Notes under the pieces: model-generated
Seen by the model: the letters and a program-made list of their open reading frames with translations, nothing else
What the model was told of the DNA's origin: nothing
Databases searched by the model: none
Position numbers and translations under genes: made by a program
Assembly (NCBI RefSeq): GCF_014637795.1
Contig: NZ_BMFD01000002.1
Coordinates: forward strand, 89,280 to 153,279
Direction: 5' to 3'
DNA length: 64,000 nt
Source of the DNA: Belliella aquatica
Lineage (GTDB): Bacteria; Bacteroidota; Bacteroidia; Cytophagales; Cyclobacteriaceae
Part shown: piece by piece, positions 26,698-37,785 of the stretch
Numbering within the stretch: the first letter of the stretch is position 1
Layout: every line of letters begins with the position of its first letter

Positions 26698-26907
26698 ATG
26701 AAAGCATTAGGAATTATTATGATCGTAGCAGGCATTGCAATGTTTATTTTCTCAGGATTTAGTTTCAATACAGAAGAAAATATCATCGACGCAGGACCTA
26801 TTCAAGTAAACAAACAAAAAGAAAATAGTGTCAATTGGCCTAACTATGCCGGAGCAATTAGCCTTGTTGCTGGTGTGATCGTACTTGTAGTTGCGAAAAA
26901 AAAATAA
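26698..26907 (+). CDS. Small two-helix membrane protein (DUF3185-like)
   Basis: 69 residues: hydrophobic helix at 4-22, a short polar loop, a second helix at about 49-65, then KKK. The pattern resembles DUF3185-type proteins, but similarity cannot be tested here. It lies 155 bp after the DUF202 gene and may be a separate unit. Coding support comes from the clean topology and ATG start. Confidence 0.65.
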   Translation: MKALGIIMIVAGIAMFIFSGFSFNTEENIIDAGPIQVNKQKENSVNWPNYAGAISLVAGVIVLVVAKKK

Positions 26908-27019
26908 AATGATTGCCTCAATTTAAATTACATTTGATTAATTTAGTTGAAACATATTTTATAATCACAAAAATAGTAGGACTTCGGTCCTTTTATTTTG
27001 AGCAAAGAAAGCAATCAAT

Positions 27020-27901
27020 TTGAAATTAGCCGCTGTAGATATTGGCTCCAATGCCATCAGATTACAAATTACCAACGTTACTCACTACGAAGGAAAAGTT
27101 ACTTTTAAAAAGCTGGAATATCTCCGCTTTCCTCTTCGATTGGGTATGGATGTTTTTCATGTTCAAAAGATTAGTGATAAAAATAGAAGGAAATTCGTCA
27201 AACTGATGAAAGCTTTTAAGCTATTGATCGACCTCTATGAAGTAGATGATTACATGGTATGTGCCACATCTGCTATGCGAGAATCTACCAATGGAAAAGA
27301 TATCGTAGAAGAAGTCAGACAGGATGTGGGACTGAAAATTCAAGTTATCGATGGAAATAGAGAGGCCGAATTGATCAACCTTGCCTTATGGTCTTATATA
27401 GATGAGAAATCTTATTTACATATTGATGTGGGAGGTGGTAGTACAGAACTCAATATTTATATCAATAAGGAGAAGGTCGCTTCCAAATCATTTAAAATAG
27501 GCTCTGTGAGAGCTCTTGATGACAATATTCCCCTTTCTGTATGGAATAGTATGAACAAGTTCATCAGTGAAAATATCACCAAAAAAGATAAAATCACTTG
27601 TATTGGTACAGGTGGAAACATCAACAAAATCTTTGAACTCTCTAAACCTAGTAAGAGTAAAAGATTTCTTGATTTCAGTAAAATTGAAGAAATTCAAGCT
27701 TATATAGCTTCATTTTCCTATGAAGATAGAATTAATAAGCTAAACCTCAACCCTGACAGGGCGGATGTAATTATCCCCGCAAGTAAAATCTATTTAGCTG
27801 CCATGGCAGCGGCTTCGTCTAAGAAAATGATTGTTCCTGATGTTGGCTTAAAAGATGGATTGATGAATGTCCTATACGAAAGAAATAAAATCAAAAAATA
27901 A
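27020..27901 (+). CDS. ppx: Ppx/GppA exopolyphosphatase-like phosphatase
   Basis: A 293-residue, short form of the Ppx/GppA ASKHA family. It opens with TTG and AAVDIGSNAIRLQI (phosphate 1 motif), then CATSAMRESTNG, the glutamate of the REAELI segment, and HIDVGGGSTEL (phosphate 2). It removes terminal phosphate from polyphosphate or pppGpp. It lacks the C-terminal HD domain of the E. coli enzyme. It faces ppk1 across a shared terminator, so the opposing enzymes of polyphosphate turnover sit side by side. Confidence 0.88.
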   Translation: MKLAAVDIGSNAIRLQITNVTHYEGKVTFKKLEYLRFPLRLGMDVFHVQKISDKNRRKFVKLMKAFKLLIDLYEVDDYMVCATSAMRESTNGKDIVEEVRQDVGLKIQVIDGNREAELINLALWSYIDEKSYLHIDVGGGSTELNIYINKEKVASKSFKIGSVRALDDNIPLSVWNSMNKFISENITKKDKITCIGTGGNINKIFELSKPSKSKRFLDFSKIEEIQAYIASFSYEDRINKLNLNPDRADVIIPASKIYLAAMAAASSKKMIVPDVGLKDGLMNVLYERNKIKK

Positions 27902-27913
27902 CCAGTCTATCAT

Positions 27914-27954
27914 AAAAAAGAGAAGATTTCAAATAGATATCTCCTCTTTTTTTT
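27914..27954. terminator. Bidirectional terminator between ppx and ppk1
   Basis: AAAAAAGAG-A-AGAT and ATCT-C-CTCTTTTTT can pair around a short loop and end in T on the plus strand and A-run (U on the other strand), serving both convergent genes. Confidence 0.75.
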
Positions 27955-27977
27955 ATAGAAAGTAATTTTTATTTAAA

Positions 27978-30101
27978 TCACTCTATCAATTTGACATTCA
28001 TCACATTATCTATATCTAAATTGTAGAATTCTTTGTGGATATTGAATTCTTCTTCACCATCTTGAGGGGTTTTTGCAACATAAGTTCCGTCCTCTAGCAT
28101 CTTATAGGTGTTGACATTATCTCTTAGATTAAATGAAATTATATTCATGAGTTGCTTTTCTAATAAAGGTGATTCTACCTTAAATAATGACTCAAGTCTT
28201 TTATCAAAACTTCTCACCATCATATCAGCACTACCTGCATAAGTTCTGGTTTTTCCATTATTATGGAAATGATAAATCCTGGAATGTTCCAAATATTCAC
28301 CTACAATAGAGAAAACCTCAATGTTTTCACTCAATCCCTTCCTTCCAGGTCTCAAGCAGCAAATGCCTCTAATGATAAGTTTCACAGGGACTCCAGATTG
28401 AGAAGCGCGATAGAGTGCATAGATAATTTCAGAATCTTCCAATGAATTTACTTTGATGAATACACCACTTGGCAACCCATTCCGAGCATTATCTGACTCC
28501 TGTTCAATATACTCAATTAGCTGATTACGCATATCTCTAGGCGCAGTGATCAAACTCGCATAAGTATCTGGCATCGAATGCCCTGTGATTACATTGAAAA
28601 ATTCTGAGACATCATTTGCAATAACCTCATTGGTAGTCAATAAGCCAATATCAGTATATAGACGCGCTGTATCTTCATTATAATTCCCTGTTCCAAGGTG
28701 AACGTATCTCGTAATTTTATTTTCATCCTTTTTGACGATCAACATCAATTTGGTATGCGTCTTTACGTTAGATATCCCATAGATAACAAAACAACCTGCT
28801 TTTTGAAGCTTTTTGGCCTCACGAATATTATTTTCCTCATCAAATCTAGCCTTCACTTCAAAAAGAACGGAAACATGTTTCCCATTTTCAGCTGCCCTCA
28901 ATAAAGCTTTGGTAATTCTAGAATCACTGGCAAGCCTATAAATAGTCATTTTTATAGCCATGACATTGTGATCCTCCGAAGCTTTTTCGATCAAATCTAA
29001 GATTGGGTCAATATTATTGTAAGGATGATGAAGGAGAATATCTCGACTTTTCAACACTTGGAAAATATCTTCTGTGCCTTCTTCTGGATAAGATAAAGGA
29101 TGTACAGGACTAGGCATTTGTGGAAGACGATCTTTGAATCGTTTATTTCCAATTACTTGCCAAAGACCAGTAAAATCAAGCATACTTCTCTTTTCAACCT
29201 TGAAAATACTGTCATCTTGTATATTCCAACGTTCCTTGAGAAGATTGATCATCCATTTGCTATAACCTTCTTCTATTTCAATGCGGACTACCCTACCCGT
29301 CTTTCTTTCATTGAGCTTTCGCTTGACTTCCTCAAGGAAGTTTGCATCCATATCTTCACTTTCTTCCAAAGTGAAATCACCATTTCGAGTAATTCGGAAT
29401 AAGTTGATTGATTCTATATTTACATTTCTAAATAAAGAGATAAGATTTTCTCTAATCACCTCTTCTATAGGAATATAAATCACAACGTCCTCCCTTTCAA
29501 CTTCAAAAAACCTAGGGATATTTGCAGGTATTTGGACAAAGGACAATTTTCTATTTTCTTTTTTCTCTCCCGGTGCTAAGGTCACTACTCCAAATACAAG
29601 TAGCTTATTCATCAGAATCGGAAAAGTCCGATAGCCATCATAGACCATGGGAGTTAGCATGGGATAGATCGCCTTATTAAAATAAGACTTGATGTACTCT
29701 TGCTCGTCTTCGGTTAGATTCTTGACATTGCTCAGAACGAATCCTGAGTTTGCCATACTCGGCAAAAGTACTTTTTGGAAATGCTCTTGTGACTTTTTAT
29801 GAAAATCCTGACATTCTAACATCAGTTTCATTTTGAAAGGCTCTTCTCTCAAACCTGAATAATCAACCCTTTCTTTATCGTAATCAAGGTAGTTGTATAA
29901 AGATCCAACCCGAATCATAAAAAACTCATCAAGGTTGGATGCGGTGATTGCTAAAAATTTTAATTTCTCAAATATCGATCGGTTTTCTTTCTTAGATTGA
30001 TCAAAAACGCGCTCATTGAACGTCAACCAACTTAAGTCTCTACTCACTAAGTCGCTGGAGAGGATAATGCTATCAAATTTATCTTTTGCTGCTATATTCA
30101 T
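27978..30101 (-). CDS. ppk1: Polyphosphate kinase 1
   Basis: A 707-residue PPK1 of normal length. N domain: LSWLTFNERVFDQSKKENRS and the helical part through residue 110; catalytic C domains have KTHTKLMLIVKK and HLGTGNYNEDTARLYTD, and the last HKD-like repeat HFHNNGKTRTYAGSADMM with the second histidine. It makes polyphosphate from ATP reversibly, at the membrane. Convergent with ppx. Confidence 0.96.
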   Translation of the reverse strand: MNIAAKDKFDSIILSSDLVSRDLSWLTFNERVFDQSKKENRSIFEKLKFLAITASNLDEFFMIRVGSLYNYLDYDKERVDYSGLREEPFKMKLMLECQDFHKKSQEHFQKVLLPSMANSGFVLSNVKNLTEDEQEYIKSYFNKAIYPMLTPMVYDGYRTFPILMNKLLVFGVVTLAPGEKKENRKLSFVQIPANIPRFFEVEREDVVIYIPIEEVIRENLISLFRNVNIESINLFRITRNGDFTLEESEDMDANFLEEVKRKLNERKTGRVVRIEIEEGYSKWMINLLKERWNIQDDSIFKVEKRSMLDFTGLWQVIGNKRFKDRLPQMPSPVHPLSYPEEGTEDIFQVLKSRDILLHHPYNNIDPILDLIEKASEDHNVMAIKMTIYRLASDSRITKALLRAAENGKHVSVLFEVKARFDEENNIREAKKLQKAGCFVIYGISNVKTHTKLMLIVKKDENKITRYVHLGTGNYNEDTARLYTDIGLLTTNEVIANDVSEFFNVITGHSMPDTYASLITAPRDMRNQLIEYIEQESDNARNGLPSGVFIKVNSLEDSEIIYALYRASQSGVPVKLIIRGICCLRPGRKGLSENIEVFSIVGEYLEHSRIYHFHNNGKTRTYAGSADMMVRSFDKRLESLFKVESPLLEKQLMNIISFNLRDNVNTYKMLEDGTYVAKTPQDGEEEFNIHKEFYNLDIDNVMNVKLIE

Positions 30102-30182
30102 ATGGGTACTTCAGGATTAAGCAAATCTAATTAAATATTTGTGCTTAAATAAAGTCTAAGTTTAAGAATTTATTAAGGAATA

Positions 30183-30212
30183 AAAAAAGGGAGCTTTTGG
30201 CTCCCTTTCAAA
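30183..30212 (-). terminator. gyrB terminator
   Basis: Stem AAAGGGAGC/GCTCCCTTT with a five-base loop, beginning 20 bases past the gyrB stop, with an A-run on the plus strand that reads as U-run on the transcript. Confidence 0.85.
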
Positions 30213-30227
30213 TATGATTTTTAAGGA

Positions 30228-32564
<2,337 letters not shown>

Positions 32565-33314
32565 ATGAACACCATTATTACAGCAGAATTGATCGGATTG
32601 GAACGCGTTATCAATAGCGATCCAGTTGCCATTACCTTTTTCATTGGGTACATGGCTATGTTTGCATCCGCAGTTTTCTTTTTCGTAGAAAGAGGATCAG
32701 TGGATGGTAAGTGGAAAACTTCACTTCTAGTGTCTGGTCTCATCACAGGTATTGCAGCAGTGCATTACTACTACATGAGAGACTTTTATTTACAAACTGG
32801 CACTTCGCCAACAGCATTCAGATACGTTGACTGGACACTTACTGTGCCTTTGATGTGTGTTGAGTTCTATTTATTGACAAAACCATTTGGAGCGAAAGGT
32901 TCTACATTGACAAAATTAATTGTAGCTTCTTTGGTAATGCTTATCACAGGTTACATTGGAGAAACATCAGGTATTGATAACAATATCATGTGGGGTATCT
33001 TCTCAACACTTGGTTACTTATACATTGTATATGAAGTATTTGCTGGTGACGTAGCTAAATTGGCTAAATCTTCTGATAGCCCTGCTTTAGCAAAAGCAAT
33101 GTTCTTATTAAAAATCTTCATCACTTTAGGTTGGTCTATTTATCCAATTGGATACATGGTATTACCAGGAAACCTATTGTCAGGTGCATTTGAAGTAAGT
33201 AGCATTGACTTGTTCTACAACTTAGCAGATGCGATCAACAAAATCGGTTTCGGTTTAGTAATCTATTCAGTAGCAATTGCTGAAACAGCTAAAAACAGAA
33301 AAGCAGTAGCTTAA
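32565..33314 (+). CDS. Proteorhodopsin/xanthorhodopsin-type light-driven proton pump
   Basis: A 249-residue seven-helix type I rhodopsin. Helix C reads RYVDWTLTVPLMCVEF: Asp89 (acceptor), Thr93 and Glu100 (donor) form the DTE set of outward proton pumps. Met97 occupies the spectral tuning site (105 in proteorhodopsin numbering), as in green-absorbing Bacteroidota rhodopsins. His67 (AAVHYYYMRD) matches the conserved His75. The retinal lysine is Lys226 (ADAINKIGFG). Gly144 in IMWGIFST is where bacteriorhodopsin has Trp138 and xanthorhodopsin Gly156, the gap that admits a carotenoid antenna. A terminator follows, then crtY and blh. Confidence 0.95.
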   Translation: MNTIITAELIGLERVINSDPVAITFFIGYMAMFASAVFFFVERGSVDGKWKTSLLVSGLITGIAAVHYYYMRDFYLQTGTSPTAFRYVDWTLTVPLMCVEFYLLTKPFGAKGSTLTKLIVASLVMLITGYIGETSGIDNNIMWGIFSTLGYLYIVYEVFAGDVAKLAKSSDSPALAKAMFLLKIFITLGWSIYPIGYMVLPGNLLSGAFEVSSIDLFYNLADAINKIGFGLVIYSVAIAETAKNRKAVA

Positions 33315-33329
33315 TATTATCTAATAATC

Positions 33330-33364
33330 AAAGTCACCATTCTTGAAGGATGGTGACTTTTTTT
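33330..33364 (+). terminator. Terminator between rhodopsin and lycopene cyclase genes
   Basis: AAAGTCACCAT and ATGGTGACTTT form a perfect 11-pair stem with a nine-base loop followed by T8-like sequence. It starts 16 bases past the rhodopsin stop and ends about 22 bases before the crtY ATG, so rhodopsin mRNA would be mostly terminated here with some read-through. Confidence 0.88.
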
Positions 33365-33385
33365 CACCCCATCACACCCAGAATA

Positions 33386-34531
33386 ATGAACTACGACATC
33401 ATAGTATCGGGCCTTGGCTGTGCAGGTTTCAGTTTCATGTACTATTTACTAGACAGCCCGCTAAAGGACAAGAATATCCTTATTATTGATGCTTCTGATA
33501 AAAAAGAAAATGATCGTACTTGGTGTTACTGGGCAAGCAATCCATTAGAATCTCACCCAAAGAATACTCCCTTGGTATCTTGGAAATCACTTTTTGTAAA
33601 AGACAAAGCTCCACTTTTCAACCAACTCAATACCTTAAATTATTATCATATCAAATCATCAGATTTCTATTTGGAAATTGCTGAAATGATCAATAACAAA
33701 CCTAATATTACTTGGGTAAAAGAAAATATTACATCTATTGTAGCGCAAGACAATGGATCTATTCAAGTTGAGACAAGTTCAAATCAAACTTTTGAGGGCC
33801 AGACTTTGATTAATTCTATACCTGACCTATCTAAACTAGAAAATAAAAAAATCCTAAAACAGATCTTTTTAGGCTGGAAAATCAAATCGAATACGGATTC
33901 ATTTGCTCCGGAACATGCTACTTTAATGGATTTTAGCAATAGAAATTCTGATACCGTGAATTTCTTCTACGTTCTGCCTTATTCCAAAACAGAAGCTCTA
34001 ATAGAGTACACAGAATATTCTAATTCAGAAATCAAGAATGATAAAATGGTATCTGAATTGAAAAAATACATTCAAGTAAATCTAGGAATAGATGATTATG
34101 AGATAACTTTTGAAGAAAGTGGTTCGATTCCCATGAGCACGCAAAACTTCTCTAGATCAACGCAGAGTAATTGGATTGATGTAGGTACTGTGGGTGGATG
34201 TACAAAACCATCTACCGGATATACTTTCTATACTGTTCAGAAGCATTCCAAAATGATTGTGGAAGCACTCTCCTCTCAAAACAAGTCCCAAAACCTCAAT
34301 TGGAAGAGATCGAGTAGATTCAACTTCTATGATAACATTCTTCTGAATATCGCAGTAAAATGGCCAAACAGACTACCAGAGATTTTTCAAGAAATGTTTG
34401 CTAAAAATCCGACGGATCAAATACTTAAATTTCTGAATGAAGAAACTACCTTTTGGGAAGAATTGAAAGTATTAAGCAGCTTGTCATATGGAATCTTCAT
34501 CAAATCGCTGCTCAATTATGAACGTCATTGA
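33386..34531 (+). CDS. crtY: Lycopene beta-cyclase (CrtY type)
   Basis: About 381 residues from ATG 33386 (NYDIIVSGLGCAGFSF); the earlier ATG at 33350 lies inside the terminator and is rejected. Features of the FAD-dependent CrtY cyclases: N-terminal dinucleotide motif, NDRTWCYW at about 41-48, and DVGTVGGCTKPSTGYTF near residue 265. It converts lycopene to beta-carotene, the substrate of Blh. It overlaps blh by 14 bases. Confidence 0.9.
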   Translation: MNYDIIVSGLGCAGFSFMYYLLDSPLKDKNILIIDASDKKENDRTWCYWASNPLESHPKNTPLVSWKSLFVKDKAPLFNQLNTLNYYHIKSSDFYLEIAEMINNKPNITWVKENITSIVAQDNGSIQVETSSNQTFEGQTLINSIPDLSKLENKKILKQIFLGWKIKSNTDSFAPEHATLMDFSNRNSDTVNFFYVLPYSKTEALIEYTEYSNSEIKNDKMVSELKKYIQVNLGIDDYEITFEESGSIPMSTQNFSRSTQSNWIDVGTVGGCTKPSTGYTFYTVQKHSKMIVEALSSQNKSQNLNWKRSSRFNFYDNILLNIAVKWPNRLPEIFQEMFAKNPTDQILKFLNEETTFWEELKVLSSLSYGIFIKSLLNYERH

Positions 34532-35390
34532 AAATATTGGCAAAATCACGGCCGTCGTTTTAGCCATACTTTACATTTTGGTTTTTAATGAAAGTCAAAC
34601 CTTTCAATGGATAGTCTTCTCAGTAGTTTTACTTTCTATAGGCATCCCTCACGGAGCTTTAGATCACCTATTACCAGAAGGTGGAAACAAAACAAAAAAA
34701 TTAAGCATATTTATACTCAAATACTTAGGGATTATAGGCGCGTATTTGATTCTATGGATGATTCTTCCCGCATTCTCTTTAGCAATATTTTTATTGATTT
34801 CTGCTTATCACTTTGGTCAAGGACATTTCATTCATTTAAAAATTGTCAAATACAAACAACTCACCTACTTCATTGTGGGTTGTAATTTTTTAGCAATTAT
34901 TCTTTTCAGCGATTACATAGCTACAGCGACCATTTTAGAATCTATAATTGACATTACACCATTCATTGACTATGGTTCAATAACCATGATTTCCCTTTTT
35001 GTATCAAGTCTTATTGTAGTTTCTATTCAAAACTTAAATAAAATTCACTTGCTGCTAGCAGAGATTATCGTACTTAGTTTTTTGCTTTATCTCCTACCCG
35101 TGCTCATGGCTTTTATTCTTTATTTCGGATTTTGGCATGCTTTACCGAGTATGATGGCCGAATTCGACTCCTTGACAGCGAATATCCAATATGGGAAAAT
35201 CAAAAAGTTTATTGTTCAACTAGCACCTTTCAGTATCATTAGCTTTATAGGAATTGGAATTATTTTATTCTTAGCGAATAGCTATCTGAATGAAGAGCAA
35301 ATGATTTTACTCTTTTTTATCTTGGTAAGTTTGATTTCAGCCCCACATATCTGGGTGATGAATAACTTTCTCGAAAAGAGAGAATCTTAA
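34518..35390 (+). CDS. blh: Beta-carotene 15,15'-dioxygenase, Brp/Blh family
   Basis: A 290-residue integral membrane protein (about 8 helices) starting at ATG 34518; ATG 34488 would add ten residues and a longer overlap with crtY. Iron-ligand histidines lie in IGIPHGALDHLL (His45, His50), AYHFGQGHF (His98, His103), GFWHALPSM and APHIWVMN. It cleaves beta-carotene into two retinals. With the adjacent rhodopsin and cyclase this completes local supply of the chromophore. Ends four bases into the convergent CoA-binding gene. Confidence 0.93.
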   Translation: MNVIENIGKITAVVLAILYILVFNESQTFQWIVFSVVLLSIGIPHGALDHLLPEGGNKTKKLSIFILKYLGIIGAYLILWMILPAFSLAIFLLISAYHFGQGHFIHLKIVKYKQLTYFIVGCNFLAIILFSDYIATATILESIIDITPFIDYGSITMISLFVSSLIVVSIQNLNKIHLLLAEIIVLSFLLYLLPVLMAFILYFGFWHALPSMMAEFDSLTANIQYGKIKKFIVQLAPFSIISFIGIGIILFLANSYLNEEQMILLFFILVSLISAPHIWVMNNFLEKRES

Positions 35391-35752
35391 TATTGATTAG
35401 AGCTAATCAAAACCAAGGTACAAGCAATCGTTGCCTCGATATTATTTTCTTTCGCTAGATTAATTAATTCAGCGTTTTCGGTTCCCGGATTAAAAATAAT
35501 TCTTTTGGGCTTCAGGGATAGGAAATAATCGTACCATTCTGGCTGATGTCTTGATCCAATGTACAAAGTAATCGTATCCACGTCCTCTATTATGGGTTTT
35601 TCATTGAGATTGAGGATTTCTTTACCGAAAACGATACCTTTTTTAATTCCTACTGGTTCAAATGGAATATTGTTTTTAGCAAACATTTCCGCTGCGATAT
35701 AAGCATATCTTGAAGGATTTGTTGTCGCTCCAATAATGACAGTTTTTTTCAT
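35387..35752 (-). CDS. CoA-binding domain protein (YccU-like)
   Basis: 121 residues forming one Rossmann-like CoA_binding_2 domain: KKTVIIGATTNPSRYAYIAAEM at the start (nucleotide loop), VDTITLYIG, and PKRIIFNPGTEN. Members resemble the CoA-binding domain of succinyl-CoA ligase but have no known reaction. It is five bases after the GNAT/GlsB-like gene and possibly co-transcribed with it. Confidence 0.88.
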   Translation of the reverse strand: MKKTVIIGATTNPSRYAYIAAEMFAKNNIPFEPVGIKKGIVFGKEILNLNEKPIIEDVDTITLYIGSRHQPEWYDYFLSLKPKRIIFNPGTENAELINLAKENNIEATIACTLVLISSNQY

Positions 35753-35757
35753 TTTTT

Positions 35758-36711
35758 CTATCTACTTCCAAAAATTCGATCTCGCTCAAACGTCTCCATA
35801 TGACGATGTTTTTTACTCTCGTATATGTCATCTATCGTGATAAGAATACCTGTCTCTTCTACAGCTCCAAATTCATCATTAAGCGCTGTACCGAATGTTT
35901 TCATCGTGGGAGATAAATTCATATAAGTATTGATCAAAGGTGGGATATTCTCCTTTGCAGCTCTAATCCTTGAATTAAGTAATTTATAACCCTCTTTGTA
36001 CTCAAGGTCTTTAAAAGTATTGTTAACCTCTGACATGTCTGTTTCATAGGTCATTCTCAAATGATCAAGTGGGCTAACCAAATTTTCCTTATCTGGAAAA
36101 TAATGATTCATAAAATAAAGTAATAGATCTCTTGCTTCTCGATTGTAATGTGGATACATCGTTACCTTTCCAAACAAATATTTTACTTCAGGATGAAGCA
36201 TCACAACCGCTCCTAATCCATCCCAAAGATTATCCAAAGAAAATAAACCCTTTCTATTGTCTAAGCTTGGCTGATATTTAGGCTGAACGAATGAACGACC
36301 CAGCTCAATCGTATGTGGAATGTAATCTTTTACAAACTTATCTGAAAACTTAAATAAGTGTGAAGTTGATAAATTGAGTCCTCCTTCTGTATCAATCTGA
36401 GCATATTTGCAATAAATCAATCTATAACCGGCGACAATTTCTTCATCCTCTGGATTCCATGTAATCAACTGCTGATAGCAATTCTCACAAGTATCATTTT
36501 CATCAATGTCAAAAGCCTGACCTGTACCTCCTCCAGCACCTCTAAATGTCAATTCTCTCAATCTTCCAATTTCTCTTACTACGTTAGGAGAATTGTGATA
36601 ATCGATTAGATAAATATGATTGTTGCCGTTATTGGTATATCTTAAAAATCGCTCAGGAGTGAGCTCCTTTTTTAATAACTCCTTATCTACAGCGGGTATA
36701 ATTGCTTGCAT
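35758..36711 (-). CDS. glsB: GNAT/OlsB-type N-acyltransferase (GlsB-like, glycine lipids)
   Basis: 317 residues. It resembles the hemolysin/OlsB-like GNAT proteins of Bacteroidota: VREIGRLRELTFRGAGGGTGQAFD near residues 45-70, EEIVAGYRLIY, and ELGRSFVQPKYQP. In Bacteroides the GlsB/GlsA pair makes glycine lipids: GlsB N-acylates glycine with a 3-hydroxy fatty acid and GlsA adds the second acyl chain. The next gene upstream (three bases away) is the acyltransferase, which supports the pair. The amino acid used (glycine or ornithine) cannot be read from sequence. Confidence 0.78.
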   Translation of the reverse strand: MQAIIPAVDKELLKKELTPERFLRYTNNGNNHIYLIDYHNSPNVVREIGRLRELTFRGAGGGTGQAFDIDENDTCENCYQQLITWNPEDEEIVAGYRLIYCKYAQIDTEGGLNLSTSHLFKFSDKFVKDYIPHTIELGRSFVQPKYQPSLDNRKGLFSLDNLWDGLGAVVMLHPEVKYLFGKVTMYPHYNREARDLLLYFMNHYFPDKENLVSPLDHLRMTYETDMSEVNNTFKDLEYKEGYKLLNSRIRAAKENIPPLINTYMNLSPTMKTFGTALNDEFGAVEETGILITIDDIYESKKHRHMETFERDRIFGSR

Positions 36712-36714
36712 AAA

Positions 36715-37539
36715 TTATTTATTTTTGCCCATTTGATAAACCAATTGCTTTACCTCTTCTGCCCAATCTTTTTCACTTTTTGATTTATCAAAATGCTGGA
36801 AAGAAATTGGCTTTCCAATATGGATAACTACTTTTTTCCCTTTTTGAGAAAACATTTCATCAGCCAAATAAAACATCTCGACATTTGATTTAACACCTAA
36901 GAGCTTTCTATACTTAGCTAAGTTATAAAAGAAAACCGAATTCTTTCCTTCTATATAGACAGGAACGATATCTTTCTGATACCTTTTTGATTTGCTAATA
37001 AAGCTTTTCTTCCACTCCAAATCCATTATTCCTACTTCTTGCTTTCGGCTTACTAATCCTGCGGGAAACACTAAAATCGCATTGTCGCTCGCGTAAGTGT
37101 CTTCAATCAATTTAGTAACTTCTCTGCTATTTGATCCATGTTTATTGACAGGAATAAACATGGGTTCGAAATTCGTGATATTAGTTAAAATATCGTTTAC
37201 CAAAAATCGGATATCCGTCCTATGTTTACCAAGTGCATGCATGAATGCTATGCCATCCATCCCACCGAGTGGATGATTTGCCGCAAATATTACGGATCTG
37301 TCTAAAGGTATATTTTCAGCTCCTGTCAAAGTAACTTCTACACCAAATTCATCAATCAAGGCATCGACAAACTCCATTCCGTGCAAATGCCCGTTGTTAG
37401 CCATTACATGGTTTATATCATTTTCATGAACAATTTTTTTGATATACTTGATCAAAAAAGAAGGAAGCCAACTGTGAAGTTTAGGGTTTTTTTCCTTCAA
37501 AATTTTCTCAACATCTATAAAAGGTTCTTTTGCTTTCAC
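36715..37539 (-). CDS. glsA: PlsC-like O-acyltransferase (GlsA-like, glycine lipids)
   Basis: 274 residues with a GTG start. The PlsC acyltransferase motif is NHPLGGMDG (His and Asp of HX4-5D) at about 91-99, with MFIPVNKHGSNSR and VFPAGLVSRKQ as substrate-binding blocks. It would esterify the 3-hydroxy group of an N-acyl amino acid. A plain 1-acylglycerol-phosphate acyltransferase is the alternative; the tight link to the GlsB-like gene favours the lipid-amino-acid role. First gene of a three-gene minus-strand operon. Confidence 0.75.
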   Translation of the reverse strand: MKAKEPFIDVEKILKEKNPKLHSWLPSFLIKYIKKIVHENDINHVMANNGHLHGMEFVDALIDEFGVEVTLTGAENIPLDRSVIFAANHPLGGMDGIAFMHALGKHRTDIRFLVNDILTNITNFEPMFIPVNKHGSNSREVTKLIEDTYASDNAILVFPAGLVSRKQEVGIMDLEWKKSFISKSKRYQKDIVPVYIEGKNSVFFYNLAKYRKLLGVKSNVEMFYLADEMFSQKGKKVVIHIGKPISFQHFDKSKSEKDWAEEVKQLVYQMGKNK

Positions 37540-37785
37540 TAAATATAAAGAGGTGATTGGTGAGCGATTAAATTTTAGTTTCTCTTAAACCTTTGATTTT
37601 CACAAATATTATGAAATGGGTTGAAGAATAAGTTTCTATTTTTTTAGAAATATTGAAATTTCAGAAGCTTAAAAATACAAATTTTTAGATAAAGTATAGG
37701 TTTTATTTAACTAGACAAAATTTCATGCTAGCTTACATGTTTAACAAAAAGATTTGTTTAAAGTTAGAATATTAAATTCAAAAAA

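Noticed and set aside
33350-33385. Earlier ATG for the lycopene cyclase
   Set aside because: The extra residues would be encoded by the terminator stem and T-run; the FAD motif begins properly at ATG 33386.
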